Shown piece after piece: positions 7,815-15,040 of a stretch of DNA of 37,820 nt (position 1 is its first letter; each line of letters starts with the position of its first letter). Below the pieces are notes generated by a model. It saw only the letters and a list, made by a program, of their open reading frames with translations, made no database searches and was not told the DNA's origin. Position numbers and translations under genes: made by a program. This DNA comes from Actinomycetota bacterium (GTDB taxonomy: Bacteria > Actinomycetota > Acidimicrobiia > Acidimicrobiales > Ilumatobacteraceae): positions 1 through 37,820 of the forward strand of contig VGCD01000018.1 in the NCBI GenBank assembly GCA_016870215.1. Reading direction: 5' to 3'.

Positions 7815-9110
7815 GTGGGTGAGCGGTTCTATGTCGAGACACTCGGCTGTCCCAAGAACCAAGTTGACTCTGAGAAGCTCATTGGCCGTCTGATGTCTGA
7901 CGGGCTTTCGCCCACAGATGACCCATCGAAAGCGGATCTTGTCGTGGTGAACACATGCGCATTCGTCGAAGATGCTCGACGCGAAAGCATCGACACATTG
8001 CTGGCACTCCACGATCAGCGCAAGAAGTCATCACGGTTGGTTGTCACGGGCTGCATGGCCGAGCGTTACGGCGAAGAATTGGCCGAGGCGCTTCCTGAAG
8101 CAGACCAGATCGCTGGCTTCGGAACACCGATTGCGCTTGGCCGTAAACCCTTGTCGGTGTCGGCACAAGTTCCATCGTTTGACCTGCTGAATCTGCCTCG
8201 CCCAAAGTCGGTTGCACCGTGGGCTTATGTGAAGATCGCAGAGGGTTGCGACCGCACGTGTGGGTTCTGCGCCATTCCATCGTTCCGCGGACCACAGCGC
8301 AGTCGGGATGTGCAGTCGATTCTCGATGAAGTCGATGCGCTCTCAGTGCGGGAAGTCGTGTTGGTCGCTCAAGACCTCGCGAGTTATGGAAAGGATCGCC
8401 CAGAGGAATTGGGGGCCGGTTCCATTGTTCCACTTGTGAGACAAGTTTCTGCTCGAGTCGACCGAACTCGACTGTTGTACCTGTATCCGAGCGACCTCAG
8501 TGACGAGCTCATCGACGTCATCATTGACTCGGGCGTGCCGTATTTCGACTTGTCGCTGCAGCATGTGAGCAAAGTCCACCTACGTCGAATGCGTCGCTGG
8601 GGAGACGGCGAGCGATTCTTGGAGCGCATCGAACGCATCCGTGGCCTAGAGCCGCAGGCGGCATTTCGAAGCAACTTCATCGTCGGTTATCCGGGAGAAA
8701 CAGAAGACGACCACGACCAATTGCTGAAGTTTGTTGAAGCTGCGCAACTTGATTGGTGTGGGTTTTTTGCATACAGCCCTGAAGAGGGAACGCATGCCGC
8801 GACGTTGAACGACCAAGTTGATACCGCGCTCGTCGCTGAACGCTTGGCAGAGCTGCGGGAGATGCAAGATGACATCACTGCCAAACGACGTGATGATCTG
8901 TTGGATTGCACGGTCACCGTGTTGGTCGACGAGCCAGGAGTCGCGCGTTCACACCGGGAAGCCCCCGAAATCGACGGTGTTGTTCAAGTCTCCGAGGCGC
9001 TCGAGGTGGGCGAGTTCTACCGAGTCGATATCGAACAGGTTTTCGGGCCAGATCTGATTGCGCGCGAGGGCTCAGAAGTTCTGTGCACTCCGGCGGGGGT
9101 AGCGAAGTGA
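7815..9110 (+). CDS. rimO: Ribosomal protein S12 methylthiotransferase
   Basis: RimO adds a methylthio group to an aspartate of ribosomal protein S12 using S-adenosylmethionine and two iron-sulfur clusters. The N-terminal domain has the three expected cysteines C12 (LGCPKN), C48 (NTCAF) and C80 (TGCMAERY). The radical-SAM motif CxxxCxxC is C145, C149, C152 in GCDRTCGFCAIPSFRG. A C-terminal TRAM domain of about 65 residues follows. The GCPKNQVDSE opening and the FCAIPSFRGPQRSR segment favour RimO over its tRNA-modifying relative MiaB. The GTG start is leaderless. Its last base overlaps the GTG start of pgsA (GTGA), so the two are translationally coupled. Confidence 0.92.
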   Translation: MGERFYVETLGCPKNQVDSEKLIGRLMSDGLSPTDDPSKADLVVVNTCAFVEDARRESIDTLLALHDQRKKSSRLVVTGCMAERYGEELAEALPEADQIAGFGTPIALGRKPLSVSAQVPSFDLLNLPRPKSVAPWAYVKIAEGCDRTCGFCAIPSFRGPQRSRDVQSILDEVDALSVREVVLVAQDLASYGKDRPEELGAGSIVPLVRQVSARVDRTRLLYLYPSDLSDELIDVIIDSGVPYFDLSLQHVSKVHLRRMRRWGDGERFLERIERIRGLEPQAAFRSNFIVGYPGETEDDHDQLLKFVEAAQLDWCGFFAYSPEEGTHAATLNDQVDTALVAERLAELREMQDDITAKRRDDLLDCTVTVLVDEPGVARSHREAPEIDGVVQVSEALEVGEFYRVDIEQVFGPDLIAREGSEVLCTPAGVAK

Positions 9111-9664
9111 AGCGCACCGTCGACGAAACCGCAATTGCCACATGGGCAAACGCTGTCACTGTTGCGCGAATTCTCGTGTCGCCCTTGTTGTTCGCGATCA
9201 TTCCTGCCGACACAAATGGGTCGTGGGTGGCGTTGTCGATGTGGGTGGTGCTCTGTGTGAGCGACGGATTTGACGGATATCTCGCACGGCGCCACGGCAC
9301 CACAAACAGCGGTGCGTTCCTTGATCCACTTGCGGACAAAGTTCTGGTACTTGGCGCGATGTTCACGCTGGTCAGCCGTGGCGTGCTCGGACTCTTGCCC
9401 GTCGTCATCATCGCCACACGAGAAGTCATCGTGAGCGTGTATCGAGTGGTCGCAGGTGCACGCGGTGTCAGTGTCCCAGCAAGTCGCACAGCGAAAGTGA
9501 AGACCTTCAGCCAGCAGATGGCTGTGGGCTTTGCCCTCGTGCCACCCACGGTCGACGATGCGACATGGACCTGGACAATCTTTTTGTGGATCGCGGTCGG
9601 TCTGACGGTGCTCAGCGGTTTGCAATACGCCGCGCGGGCCTTCGGCATCGGAAAGAAGAGCTGA
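9107..9664 (+). CDS. pgsA: CDP-diacylglycerol--glycerol-3-phosphate 3-phosphatidyltransferase (CDP-alcohol phosphotransferase)
   Basis: The 185-residue membrane enzyme makes phosphatidylglycerol phosphate from CDP-diacylglycerol. The CDP-alcohol phosphotransferase signature is complete: SDGFDGYLARR followed by GAFLDPLADK, giving the four metal-binding aspartates. Several hydrophobic helices surround it (for example VTVARILVSPLLFAIIP and GLLPVVIIATREVIVS). The REVIVSVYR segment is typical of PgsA. The start is the GTG at 9107, which overlaps the rimO stop by four bases; the longer frame from 8906 is only out-of-frame rimO sequence. Its position next to cinA matches other actinobacteria. A different alcohol acceptor cannot be fully excluded. 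Confidence 0.87.
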   Translation: MKRTVDETAIATWANAVTVARILVSPLLFAIIPADTNGSWVALSMWVVLCVSDGFDGYLARRHGTTNSGAFLDPLADKVLVLGAMFTLVSRGVLGLLPVVIIATREVIVSVYRVVAGARGVSVPASRTAKVKTFSQQMAVGFALVPPTVDDATWTWTIFLWIAVGLTVLSGLQYAARAFGIGKKS

Positions 9665-9668
9665 CACC

Positions 9669-10904
9669 ATGCGTTGTGATGTCGTGGCTATCGGCACCGA
9701 GTTGTTGCTCGGGCAAATTGTCGACACCAATTCGTCGTGGATAGGTGAACAACTGGCTGCTGCCGGAATCGATTCGCTCGTTCAGGTGAAGGTGGGCGAC
9801 AACTTGGGACGCATGGTCTCGATGCTGCGCGATCGACTTGCCGAGGCCGATGCGGTGGTCGTATGCGGGGGTCTGGGTCCGACTCACGATGACCTCACTC
9901 GCGAGGCAATAGCCGAAATCATGGGTGTCGAGTTGGAAGAGGACGAAGAGGTTGCTGAACGCATTCTCAACATGTTCTCGGCCCGTGGACGGCGTATGCC
10001 CGCCAACAACATGAGACAGGCACTGGTCCCTAAAGGTGCCTCGGTCATTGCGCAGACTCGTGGCACTGCACCAGGTCTCATCTGCCCCGTGGGCAACAAG
10101 GTGCTGTACGCAGTGCCGGGTGTTCCGCATGAGATGCAGGACATGTTGACTCGCGCCATCATTCCAGACCTTTTGGCACGTTCCGGTTCGTCATCCATCA
10201 TCGTCAGTCGAGTGTTGCGCACGTGGGGCGAGAGCGAGTCGGGTCTCAACGAGCGTTTGCAGGACATCATCGACGAGCTTGATGGTGTCGGCAATCCCAC
10301 GCTGGCGTTTCTTGCCAGCGGTTGGGAAGGAATCAAGGTGAGGCTCACAGCGAAGGCATCGACAGAAGATGACGCTCGCGCACTTATTGCACAGTGGGAA
10401 CAGAAGATTCGCGAAGCAGTGTCTGACATCATTTTTGGAACCGACGACCAAACCATGGAATCAGTGGTGCTCGACCTACTTGAGGCGCGAGGCTGGACAT
10501 TGGGTGTTGCAGAGTCCGTCACGGGAGGTCTTGTCTCGGGTCGTCTGACATCGGTTGCCGGCTCGTCTGTGGTCTTTCGCGGCGGAATTGTGTCGTATGC
10601 AAGCGCCGTAAAGCACGACCTGCTCGACGTTCCGGTTGGTCCTGTGGTGTCTCACGATGCGGCTGAGTCAATGGCGAGAGGTGTGCGCACGGTGTTGGGA
10701 AGCGATGTGGGGTTGGCTCTTACGGGTGTGGCCGGACCAACTGAACAAGATGGCCAACCAGTTGGCACGCTCTTCGTGAGCGTGGCGATGCCAGATGGTT
10801 CATCGCATACGCACAACTTGCGACTTCCCGGTCAACGAGACCAAATGAGGCAATTGAGCGTGATATCGGCACTCGATGTTTTGCGCCGAGCTCTCACGGC
10901 GTGA
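9669..10904 (+). CDS. cinA: CinA-family protein (nicotinamide-nucleotide amidohydrolase)
   Basis: The 411-residue product has two domains. Residues 1 to about 170 are the molybdopterin-binding-like (MoaB/MogA-type) domain with CDVVAIGTELLLGQIVDTN and VVVCGGLGPTHDDLTREA. Residues from about 255 form the CinA C-terminal deamidase domain (LGVAESVTGGLVSGRLTSV, FRGGIVSYASAVKHDLL, ALTGVAGPTEQDGQPVGT), which in relatives deamidates nicotinamide mononucleotide for NAD recycling. The N-terminal part in homologues hydrolyses ADP-ribose-type compounds. It starts four bases after pgsA, so it is probably in the same operon. In many actinobacteria recA is nearby; here a convergent regulator follows instead. 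Confidence 0.9.
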   Translation: MRCDVVAIGTELLLGQIVDTNSSWIGEQLAAAGIDSLVQVKVGDNLGRMVSMLRDRLAEADAVVVCGGLGPTHDDLTREAIAEIMGVELEEDEEVAERILNMFSARGRRMPANNMRQALVPKGASVIAQTRGTAPGLICPVGNKVLYAVPGVPHEMQDMLTRAIIPDLLARSGSSSIIVSRVLRTWGESESGLNERLQDIIDELDGVGNPTLAFLASGWEGIKVRLTAKASTEDDARALIAQWEQKIREAVSDIIFGTDDQTMESVVLDLLEARGWTLGVAESVTGGLVSGRLTSVAGSSVVFRGGIVSYASAVKHDLLDVPVGPVVSHDAAESMARGVRTVLGSDVGLALTGVAGPTEQDGQPVGTLFVSVAMPDGSSHTHNLRLPGQRDQMRQLSVISALDVLRRALTA

Positions 10905-10919
10905 GATTCGTTTGCGAAG

Positions 10920-12116
10920 TCAGTGTTTGATGCTGATCATTGTGATCAGCGGACGTGTGACAATTCGAAAGTCGAGAGTGTCGAGCTTCGTCGTGAAAGA
11001 GTCCATGACGGTGAAGCCGATCGGAATTGCCTGACCTGCAGCTGACACCAGTGGAACGACCGCAGCCGGGAATGTTCCGCCCGCTCCAAACATCTCGGCA
11101 TAGCGATCATCTGATGCTTGTTGGATAGCGCGAAGTGCTCGCTTCACCGCCGGGCGTGTGCGCGCCGCAATGTATGTCTCCAGTCTGAACCGACGCCAGT
11201 TGATGCGCTCTGGTGCAACAGCAAGTTGATAAATCTGCGCAGTGGCATCGGGTAGGTCATTTGCCGCAATTCCTGATGTCGTGATGGCGCCTGTATCCGC
11301 TGCAGCGTTGGTGAGAAGTGTCTTCATTGCGTCAATGAGCAGTTCTTCTTTGACGTCATATTGCGTATAGACGGCTCCGCTAGTGAGGTGGGCTCGACGA
11401 GCAATGCGTGAGACGGTGGTTTGCTCGAGGCCGGCACGCCCCATGACCTCTGCTGTCGCATTGATGAGCGCGTCGCGCAGTGGGTCGCCTGTCGTGGCCG
11501 CCACGAATGGTGTCACCTCGAGTGTCGACCGAGCTGTACGAATATCGACTGGCGTCCGCAGTGCTTGGGAATAGATGGGGACAATCAGGGACCATTCGTC
11601 TGGGCGTTGATTGACGAAACTGAAAAGGCCCATACCAAGCAACACCGATAATGCGGTGAGCCTGCGTACACGCTCGTCGTGAGGCGTTGATTCATCGAGC
11701 CCATTTGCGGCAAACCATTTCGGCATCCAGTCGCTCATCTCTTCGTTCAACACGTCGTGACGATGAGCAACGGCAAGGCATTCAAGACCTGCGGCAATTG
11801 TTGGACTCGGCTTCACAAGTTTCTTGACGACATTGGTCATCGACTCGGAGTCGCCTGTCATCATCGATTCAAGGCCACCAGAGAGAAGAGAGAGCGTTGG
11901 CTCAGCGAGTCGATTGGTCCAGAGTCCGACGGCGATTTCCGCTGCGCTTTCGTATCGGCCGTACATTGCTCCGCTCGTGAGGTTCACGCGACGGGCTACA
12001 GAGCGAAGCACAATTCGATCAATTCCGACAGCGCATACTTCAACGAGAGCGGCATCAAGAATTCGATTGTCGTTATCGACGGATGCTTGTGATCGTCGCC
12101 GGGGGTTGAGCGGCAC
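10920..12116 (-). CDS. Tandem (double) TetR-family transcriptional regulator
   Basis: One 398-residue chain holds two complete TetR units. The first DNA-binding domain (about residues 17-60) contains RILDAALVEV and SVARRVNLTSGAMYGRY. The second (about 214-262) contains DALINATAEVMGRAGLEQ and RIARRAHLTSGAVYTQY. Each is followed by a helical ligand-binding part, so this is a fused pair rather than a protein with a repeated helix. The start is taken as the GTG at 12116 because TACCCT lies 6 bases upstream; an ATG at 12140 or a TTG at 12143 is also in frame. It is divergent from tRNA-Arg and carD. A single chain could bind as a pseudo-dimer. The ligand is unknown. Confidence 0.85.
   Translation of the reverse strand: MPLNPRRRSQASVDNDNRILDAALVEVCAVGIDRIVLRSVARRVNLTSGAMYGRYESAAEIAVGLWTNRLAEPTLSLLSGGLESMMTGDSESMTNVVKKLVKPSPTIAAGLECLAVAHRHDVLNEEMSDWMPKWFAANGLDESTPHDERVRRLTALSVLLGMGLFSFVNQRPDEWSLIVPIYSQALRTPVDIRTARSTLEVTPFVAATTGDPLRDALINATAEVMGRAGLEQTTVSRIARRAHLTSGAVYTQYDVKEELLIDAMKTLLTNAAADTGAITTSGIAANDLPDATAQIYQLAVAPERINWRRFRLETYIAARTRPAVKRALRAIQQASDDRYAEMFGAGGTFPAAVVPLVSAAGQAIPIGFTVMDSFTTKLDTLDFRIVTRPLITMISIKH
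10932..10950. other. Perfect inverted repeat between convergent cinA and TetR genes
   Basis: GCTGATCA-TTG-TGATCAGC is an 8-bp perfect inverted repeat with a 3-base loop. It lies in the last codons of the minus-strand regulator, 28 bases past the cinA stop codon. It could act as a bidirectional terminator without a T run, or be a regulator site. Confidence 0.5.
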
Positions 12117-12122
12117 GCAGAA

Positions 12123-12128
12123 AGGGTA
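12123..12128 (-). promoter_or_regulatory. Putative -10 box of the double TetR gene (leaderless)
   Basis: On the minus strand TACCCT lies 6 bases before the GTG at 12116. Accepting it means the longer frame from 12143 is not used. Confidence 0.4.
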
Positions 12129-12158
12129 GCCCGATAGCATCAAGAGTAAGCGAAAGAT

Positions 12159-12232
12159 GCCCCTGTAGCTCAGTTGGATAGAGCAACGGACTTCTAATCC
12201 GTTTGTCGCAGGTTCGATTCCTGCCGGGGGCG
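12159..12232 (+). tRNA. tRNA-Arg (anticodon TCT)
   Basis: The 74-base sequence folds as a complete cloverleaf. The acceptor stem is GCCCCTG with CGGGGGC, the D arm includes GTAGCTCAGTTGGATAGAGC, the anticodon stem is ACGGA/TCCGT with loop CTTCTAA (anticodon TCT at 12193-12195), and the T arm is GCAGG-TTCGATT-CCTGC. The discriminator base is G and CCA is not encoded. It reads AGA codons. It lies between the divergent regulator and carD. Confidence 0.96.
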
Positions 12233-12291
12233 CTTACTGGCCCAGTGACGCACGTGTCACCGCAAATCGTGGAACTGACAGCCCGAAGGCC

Positions 12292-12297
12292 TAACCT
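12292..12297 (+). promoter_or_regulatory. Putative -10 box of carD (leaderless)
   Basis: TAACCT lies 8 bases before the carD GTG and there is no ribosome binding site. The roughly 60 bases between the tRNA and this box also hold GTGAC-GCACGT-GTCAC (12246-12261), a short inverted repeat. Confidence 0.5.
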
Positions 12298-12305
12298 CGT
12301 AAGTC

Positions 12306-12872
12306 GTGAAATACGTGAAGGGTGACACTGTCATCTACCCTCAGCATGGTGCCTGCATTGTGGTCGGAACCAAGCAGGTAACTGCATTCGGAACTCGACA
12401 GGAATATCTCATCCTGAAGACCGTTATCAATGAGATGACCCTTCAAGTACCTACGGCAAAGGCCGATCAAGTTGGTGTGCGTCCGCCCGTTTCTGCCAAC
12501 GAACTAGAAGACCTCGTATCCGTACTTTCCAAAGCCGACCCACGCGTGCCATCGAACTGGTCGCGTCGTTTCAAGAATCACCAAGAGAAGCTGAAGAGCG
12601 GCGACGTGTACCAGGTCGCAGAGGTGGTACGTAACCTCGCGGCGCGAAACCGCGATGCATCGTTGTCGGCCGCTGAGCGAACAATGTATGAGCGCGCACG
12701 AATCAACCTCATTTCTGAAATTGCTCCTGCTCTGAAAGTGTCGAACGAAGAGGCCGAAAAGTTCTTGAATGACGCGCTCGAAAAAGGCGTGTTGAAGCCT
12801 GCCAAGGCGGCCAAGAAGAAGGCCGAGGCTGCACCTAAGAAAGCAGCCGACGAAGACGACGACGACTTCTGA
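12306..12872 (+). CDS. carD: CarD-family RNA polymerase-binding transcription regulator
   Basis: CarD binds the RNA polymerase beta subunit and promoter DNA and stabilises open complexes, notably at rRNA promoters. The opening MKYVKGDTVIYPQHGACIVVGTKQV is the conserved RNA-polymerase-interaction domain (about residues 1-60). The C-terminal helical DNA-binding part follows (about 75-160) with WSRRFKNHQEKLKSGD and RNLAARN. The product is 188 residues, longer than the usual 160 or so, because of a Lys/Ala-rich tail (KPAKAAKKKAEAAPKKAA) ending in EDDDDF. The GTG start is leaderless. The following dehydrogenase gene begins 11 bases downstream. Confidence 0.93.
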   Translation: MKYVKGDTVIYPQHGACIVVGTKQVTAFGTRQEYLILKTVINEMTLQVPTAKADQVGVRPPVSANELEDLVSVLSKADPRVPSNWSRRFKNHQEKLKSGDVYQVAEVVRNLAARNRDASLSAAERTMYERARINLISEIAPALKVSNEEAEKFLNDALEKGVLKPAKAAKKKAEAAPKKAADEDDDDF

Positions 12873-12883
12873 CCCGAGTTCGT

Positions 12884-13753
12884 ATGGCACAGGTGGCGTA
12901 CTGCGGACTTGGTGTCATGGGCGCGCCCATGGCTCGCCATTTGGCGCAAGCCGGTCACGAAGTTCGGGTACACAATCGCACGGCTTCAAAGATGCATGAC
13001 CTTGCATCAATCGCAGTAGTTACCCCGTGTTCCTCGCCCCAAGATGCTGCCAGAGGAGCCGACATCGTCATGTTGTGTGTTGGTAACGACGACGATGTTC
13101 GGTCAGTTGTGTTCGGCGAACACGGAGTGGTTCACGGTTTGTCGCGCGGGGCAGTGGTAGTTGATCACACCACGACGAGCGCGGATCTCTCGCGCGAGGT
13201 GTCACGCCGGCTAGCTGAGATCGGTGTCGACTTCGTCGATGCGCCAGTAAGCGGAGGGCAGGCCGGAGCCGAAAACGGAACTCTCACTGTGATGTGCGGT
13301 TCCGACAGTGCTGGTGCCTTTGACAAAGTTGCTCCCGTCATCGACGCCTACGCAAAAAGCTGTGTGCTGCTCGGGTCGGCAGGCTCGGGTCAACTCGCCA
13401 AGATGGTGAATCAGATTTGCATAGCTGGCGTTCTTGAAGGTCTTGCTGAAGGACTCAACTTTGCAGTTGCCGCCGGACTCGATGCCCACGCAGTCGTTGA
13501 TGTCATTTCCAAAGGCGCCGCCCAGAGTTGGCAGATGGAAAATCGCGGTCACACCATGATTGATGGCAAGTTCGACTTCGGGTTCGCTGTTGAGTGGATG
13601 AAGAAAGACCTCAGTTACGCGCTTTCAGAGGCTGCGCGCCTCGGGGCGCCGGTGCCTCTCGCCGCAGAGGTGTTGAGTTTCTATGAGGAACTGATGAACG
13701 CTGGCGATTCACGCAGCGACACCAGCAGCCTCGTTCGGCGCTATCGCCGTTGA
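12884..13753 (+). CDS. NAD(P)-dependent beta-hydroxyacid dehydrogenase (3-hydroxyisobutyrate dehydrogenase family)
   Basis: The 289-residue enzyme belongs to the family that oxidises short beta-hydroxyacids or reduces the matching semialdehydes. The N-terminal Rossmann motif is G8-L-G10-VMG13 followed by APMARHLAQAGHEVRVHNRT. The substrate-binding segment is DAPVSGGQAGAENGTL (about residues 119-134) and the catalytic lysine is K173 in GSGQLAKMVNQI. It could act on 3-hydroxyisobutyrate, tartronate semialdehyde, succinic semialdehyde or a similar compound. The gene ends exactly where the convergent aminotransferase gene ends. That neighbour could supply a semialdehyde, which would link the two, but this is inference. 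Confidence 0.88.
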   Translation: MAQVAYCGLGVMGAPMARHLAQAGHEVRVHNRTASKMHDLASIAVVTPCSSPQDAARGADIVMLCVGNDDDVRSVVFGEHGVVHGLSRGAVVVDHTTTSADLSREVSRRLAEIGVDFVDAPVSGGQAGAENGTLTVMCGSDSAGAFDKVAPVIDAYAKSCVLLGSAGSGQLAKMVNQICIAGVLEGLAEGLNFAVAAGLDAHAVVDVISKGAAQSWQMENRGHTMIDGKFDFGFAVEWMKKDLSYALSEAARLGAPVPLAAEVLSFYEELMNAGDSRSDTSSLVRRYRR

Positions 13754-14968
13754 TCATCTCCCGCTGGCAGCGGTGGCGAATGCGTCGAGCAAGGTGTCAA
13801 GTTCGTCGTCGGTGATGACGAGTGGCGGACAGAAGGTGTTTGCATCGTTGATTGCTCGTGTGATGGCACCCAACTCGAGCATGCGATCGCGGATTGCCAT
13901 GGCGTCCTGATCTGCGCGAAGTGCGGCTGCCCACACCGCACCACAGCCGCGAACTCCGGCAATGGTGCCGTCAGCGGCCAGAGCAGACAACGCGGTCTCG
14001 ATGCGTTGACCAATATGTTGGACGCGTCCGAGCAAGCCCTCGTTTTGTAGTGCGTCGATGTTGGCATGCGCCGCGGCGCACGCAACTGCATGTCCGCTGT
14101 ATGTGTATCCGTGACGCAGGATGAATGAGGGGTCAGACTCGAGTGGCGCACACACACTTTGGGCCAGCACGACTCCACCGAGCGGCACATATCCAGACGT
14201 GACGGCTTTGGCGAAGGTGATCATGTCCGGGGTGACATCGAAGTATTGCGAACCAAACCACGTACCAAGACGTCCGAAACCTGTGATCACCTCGTCGAAG
14301 ATCAGGTATGCGCCGTGCTGATCACACAGTCGACGCAGATCTCGTAGGTATCCATCTGTCGGGGGAAAAACGCCACCAGCACCTTGCACTGGCTCTGCGA
14401 TGACTGCTGCAATACGACCAGCGTTCTTGCTCATGAGCACCGACATGGCCTCGGCATCATCGGCATCTACTTGCACGACATCTTCGAGCAATTGCCCGTA
14501 GCCAGCTTTGTTGGGAGCAATTCCTTGGGCACTTGTGCCGCCGTAGTTCGTTCCGTGGTACCCGCGCGTGCGGGAGATAATCAGAGTCTTCTCCGGGTGC
14601 CCGGCCTGCACATGGGCAAGTCGTGCGAGCTTCATCGCCGTGTCGATGCTCTCTGAGCCAGAGCCGCAGAGAAACACTCGTGCGTTGTCGATGGGGGAGA
14701 GTGCTGCAATACGTTCGGTGAGAGCATCAGCGACATCCGTGGTGAACGGATCAAATGCCGAGTACGCCTCGATCGTTGACATTTGGCGTGCAACTGCATC
14801 GGCCATGTCGCTGCGTCCGTGACCGATTGCGCAGTACCAGAGGCTGGCCATTCCGTCGACCAACTCACGCCCGTCAGATGTCCACACCTTGGCTCCTTTG
14901 CCACGCGCAATCGTGAGAAATGACTCGCGAGCAGGCTTGGCAAAGGGATGAAGAAAACGACCGACCAT
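13754..14968 (-). CDS. Class III (PLP-dependent) aminotransferase, probable omega-amino acid:pyruvate type
   Basis: The 404-residue enzyme has fold-type I class III features: GSGSESIDTAMKLAR (cofactor phosphate region, about 102-116), the YHGTNYGG segment, D225 in IFDEVITGFGRLG that contacts the pyridine nitrogen, and the Schiff-base lysine K254 in ITFAKAVTSGYVPLGG. Relatives transfer amino groups from beta-alanine, 4-aminobutyrate or other omega-amines to pyruvate or 2-oxoglutarate; the donor is not clear here. The start at 14968 is chosen because TAGGTT on the minus strand lies 7 bases upstream; the open frame continues to 15133 but would overlap znuA. It is divergent from znuABC with a Zur-box-like site between them. 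Confidence 0.88.
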   Translation of the reverse strand: MVGRFLHPFAKPARESFLTIARGKGAKVWTSDGRELVDGMASLWYCAIGHGRSDMADAVARQMSTIEAYSAFDPFTTDVADALTERIAALSPIDNARVFLCGSGSESIDTAMKLARLAHVQAGHPEKTLIISRTRGYHGTNYGGTSAQGIAPNKAGYGQLLEDVVQVDADDAEAMSVLMSKNAGRIAAVIAEPVQGAGGVFPPTDGYLRDLRRLCDQHGAYLIFDEVITGFGRLGTWFGSQYFDVTPDMITFAKAVTSGYVPLGGVVLAQSVCAPLESDPSFILRHGYTYSGHAVACAAAHANIDALQNEGLLGRVQHIGQRIETALSALAADGTIAGVRGCGAVWAAALRADQDAMAIRDRMLELGAITRAINDANTFCPPLVITDDELDTLLDAFATAASGR

Positions 14969-14975
14969 GATGGGA

Positions 14976-14981
14976 AACCTA
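14976..14981 (-). promoter_or_regulatory. Putative -10 box of the aminotransferase gene (leaderless)
   Basis: On the minus strand TAGGTT lies 7 bases before the ATG at 14968, with no ribosome binding site. The Zur-box-like site is 36 bases farther upstream. Confidence 0.45.
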
Positions 14982-15017
14982 ATCGGGTTGCGATTTACCG
15001 TGCCGACCGGTAGAAAA

Positions 15018-15032
15018 TGAAAATGGTTCTCA
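15018..15032 (+). promoter_or_regulatory. Zur-box-like operator upstream of znuA
   Basis: TGAAAATGGTTCTCA is a near-perfect 15-base palindrome closely matching the zinc-uptake-regulator box as I know it (TGAAAATnATTTTCA type). It lies 8 bases before the chosen znuA start and over the expected promoter, so zinc-loaded Zur would block transcription when zinc is plentiful. It overlaps an in-frame upstream ATG at 15017, which argues against that start. Confidence 0.8.
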
Positions 15033-15040
15033 ATATAGGA

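Noticed and set aside
12246-12261. GTGAC-GCACGT-GTCAC between the tRNA and carD as a tRNA terminator
   Set aside because: The stem is only 5 bp with no T run, so I mention it only in the carD promoter entry.
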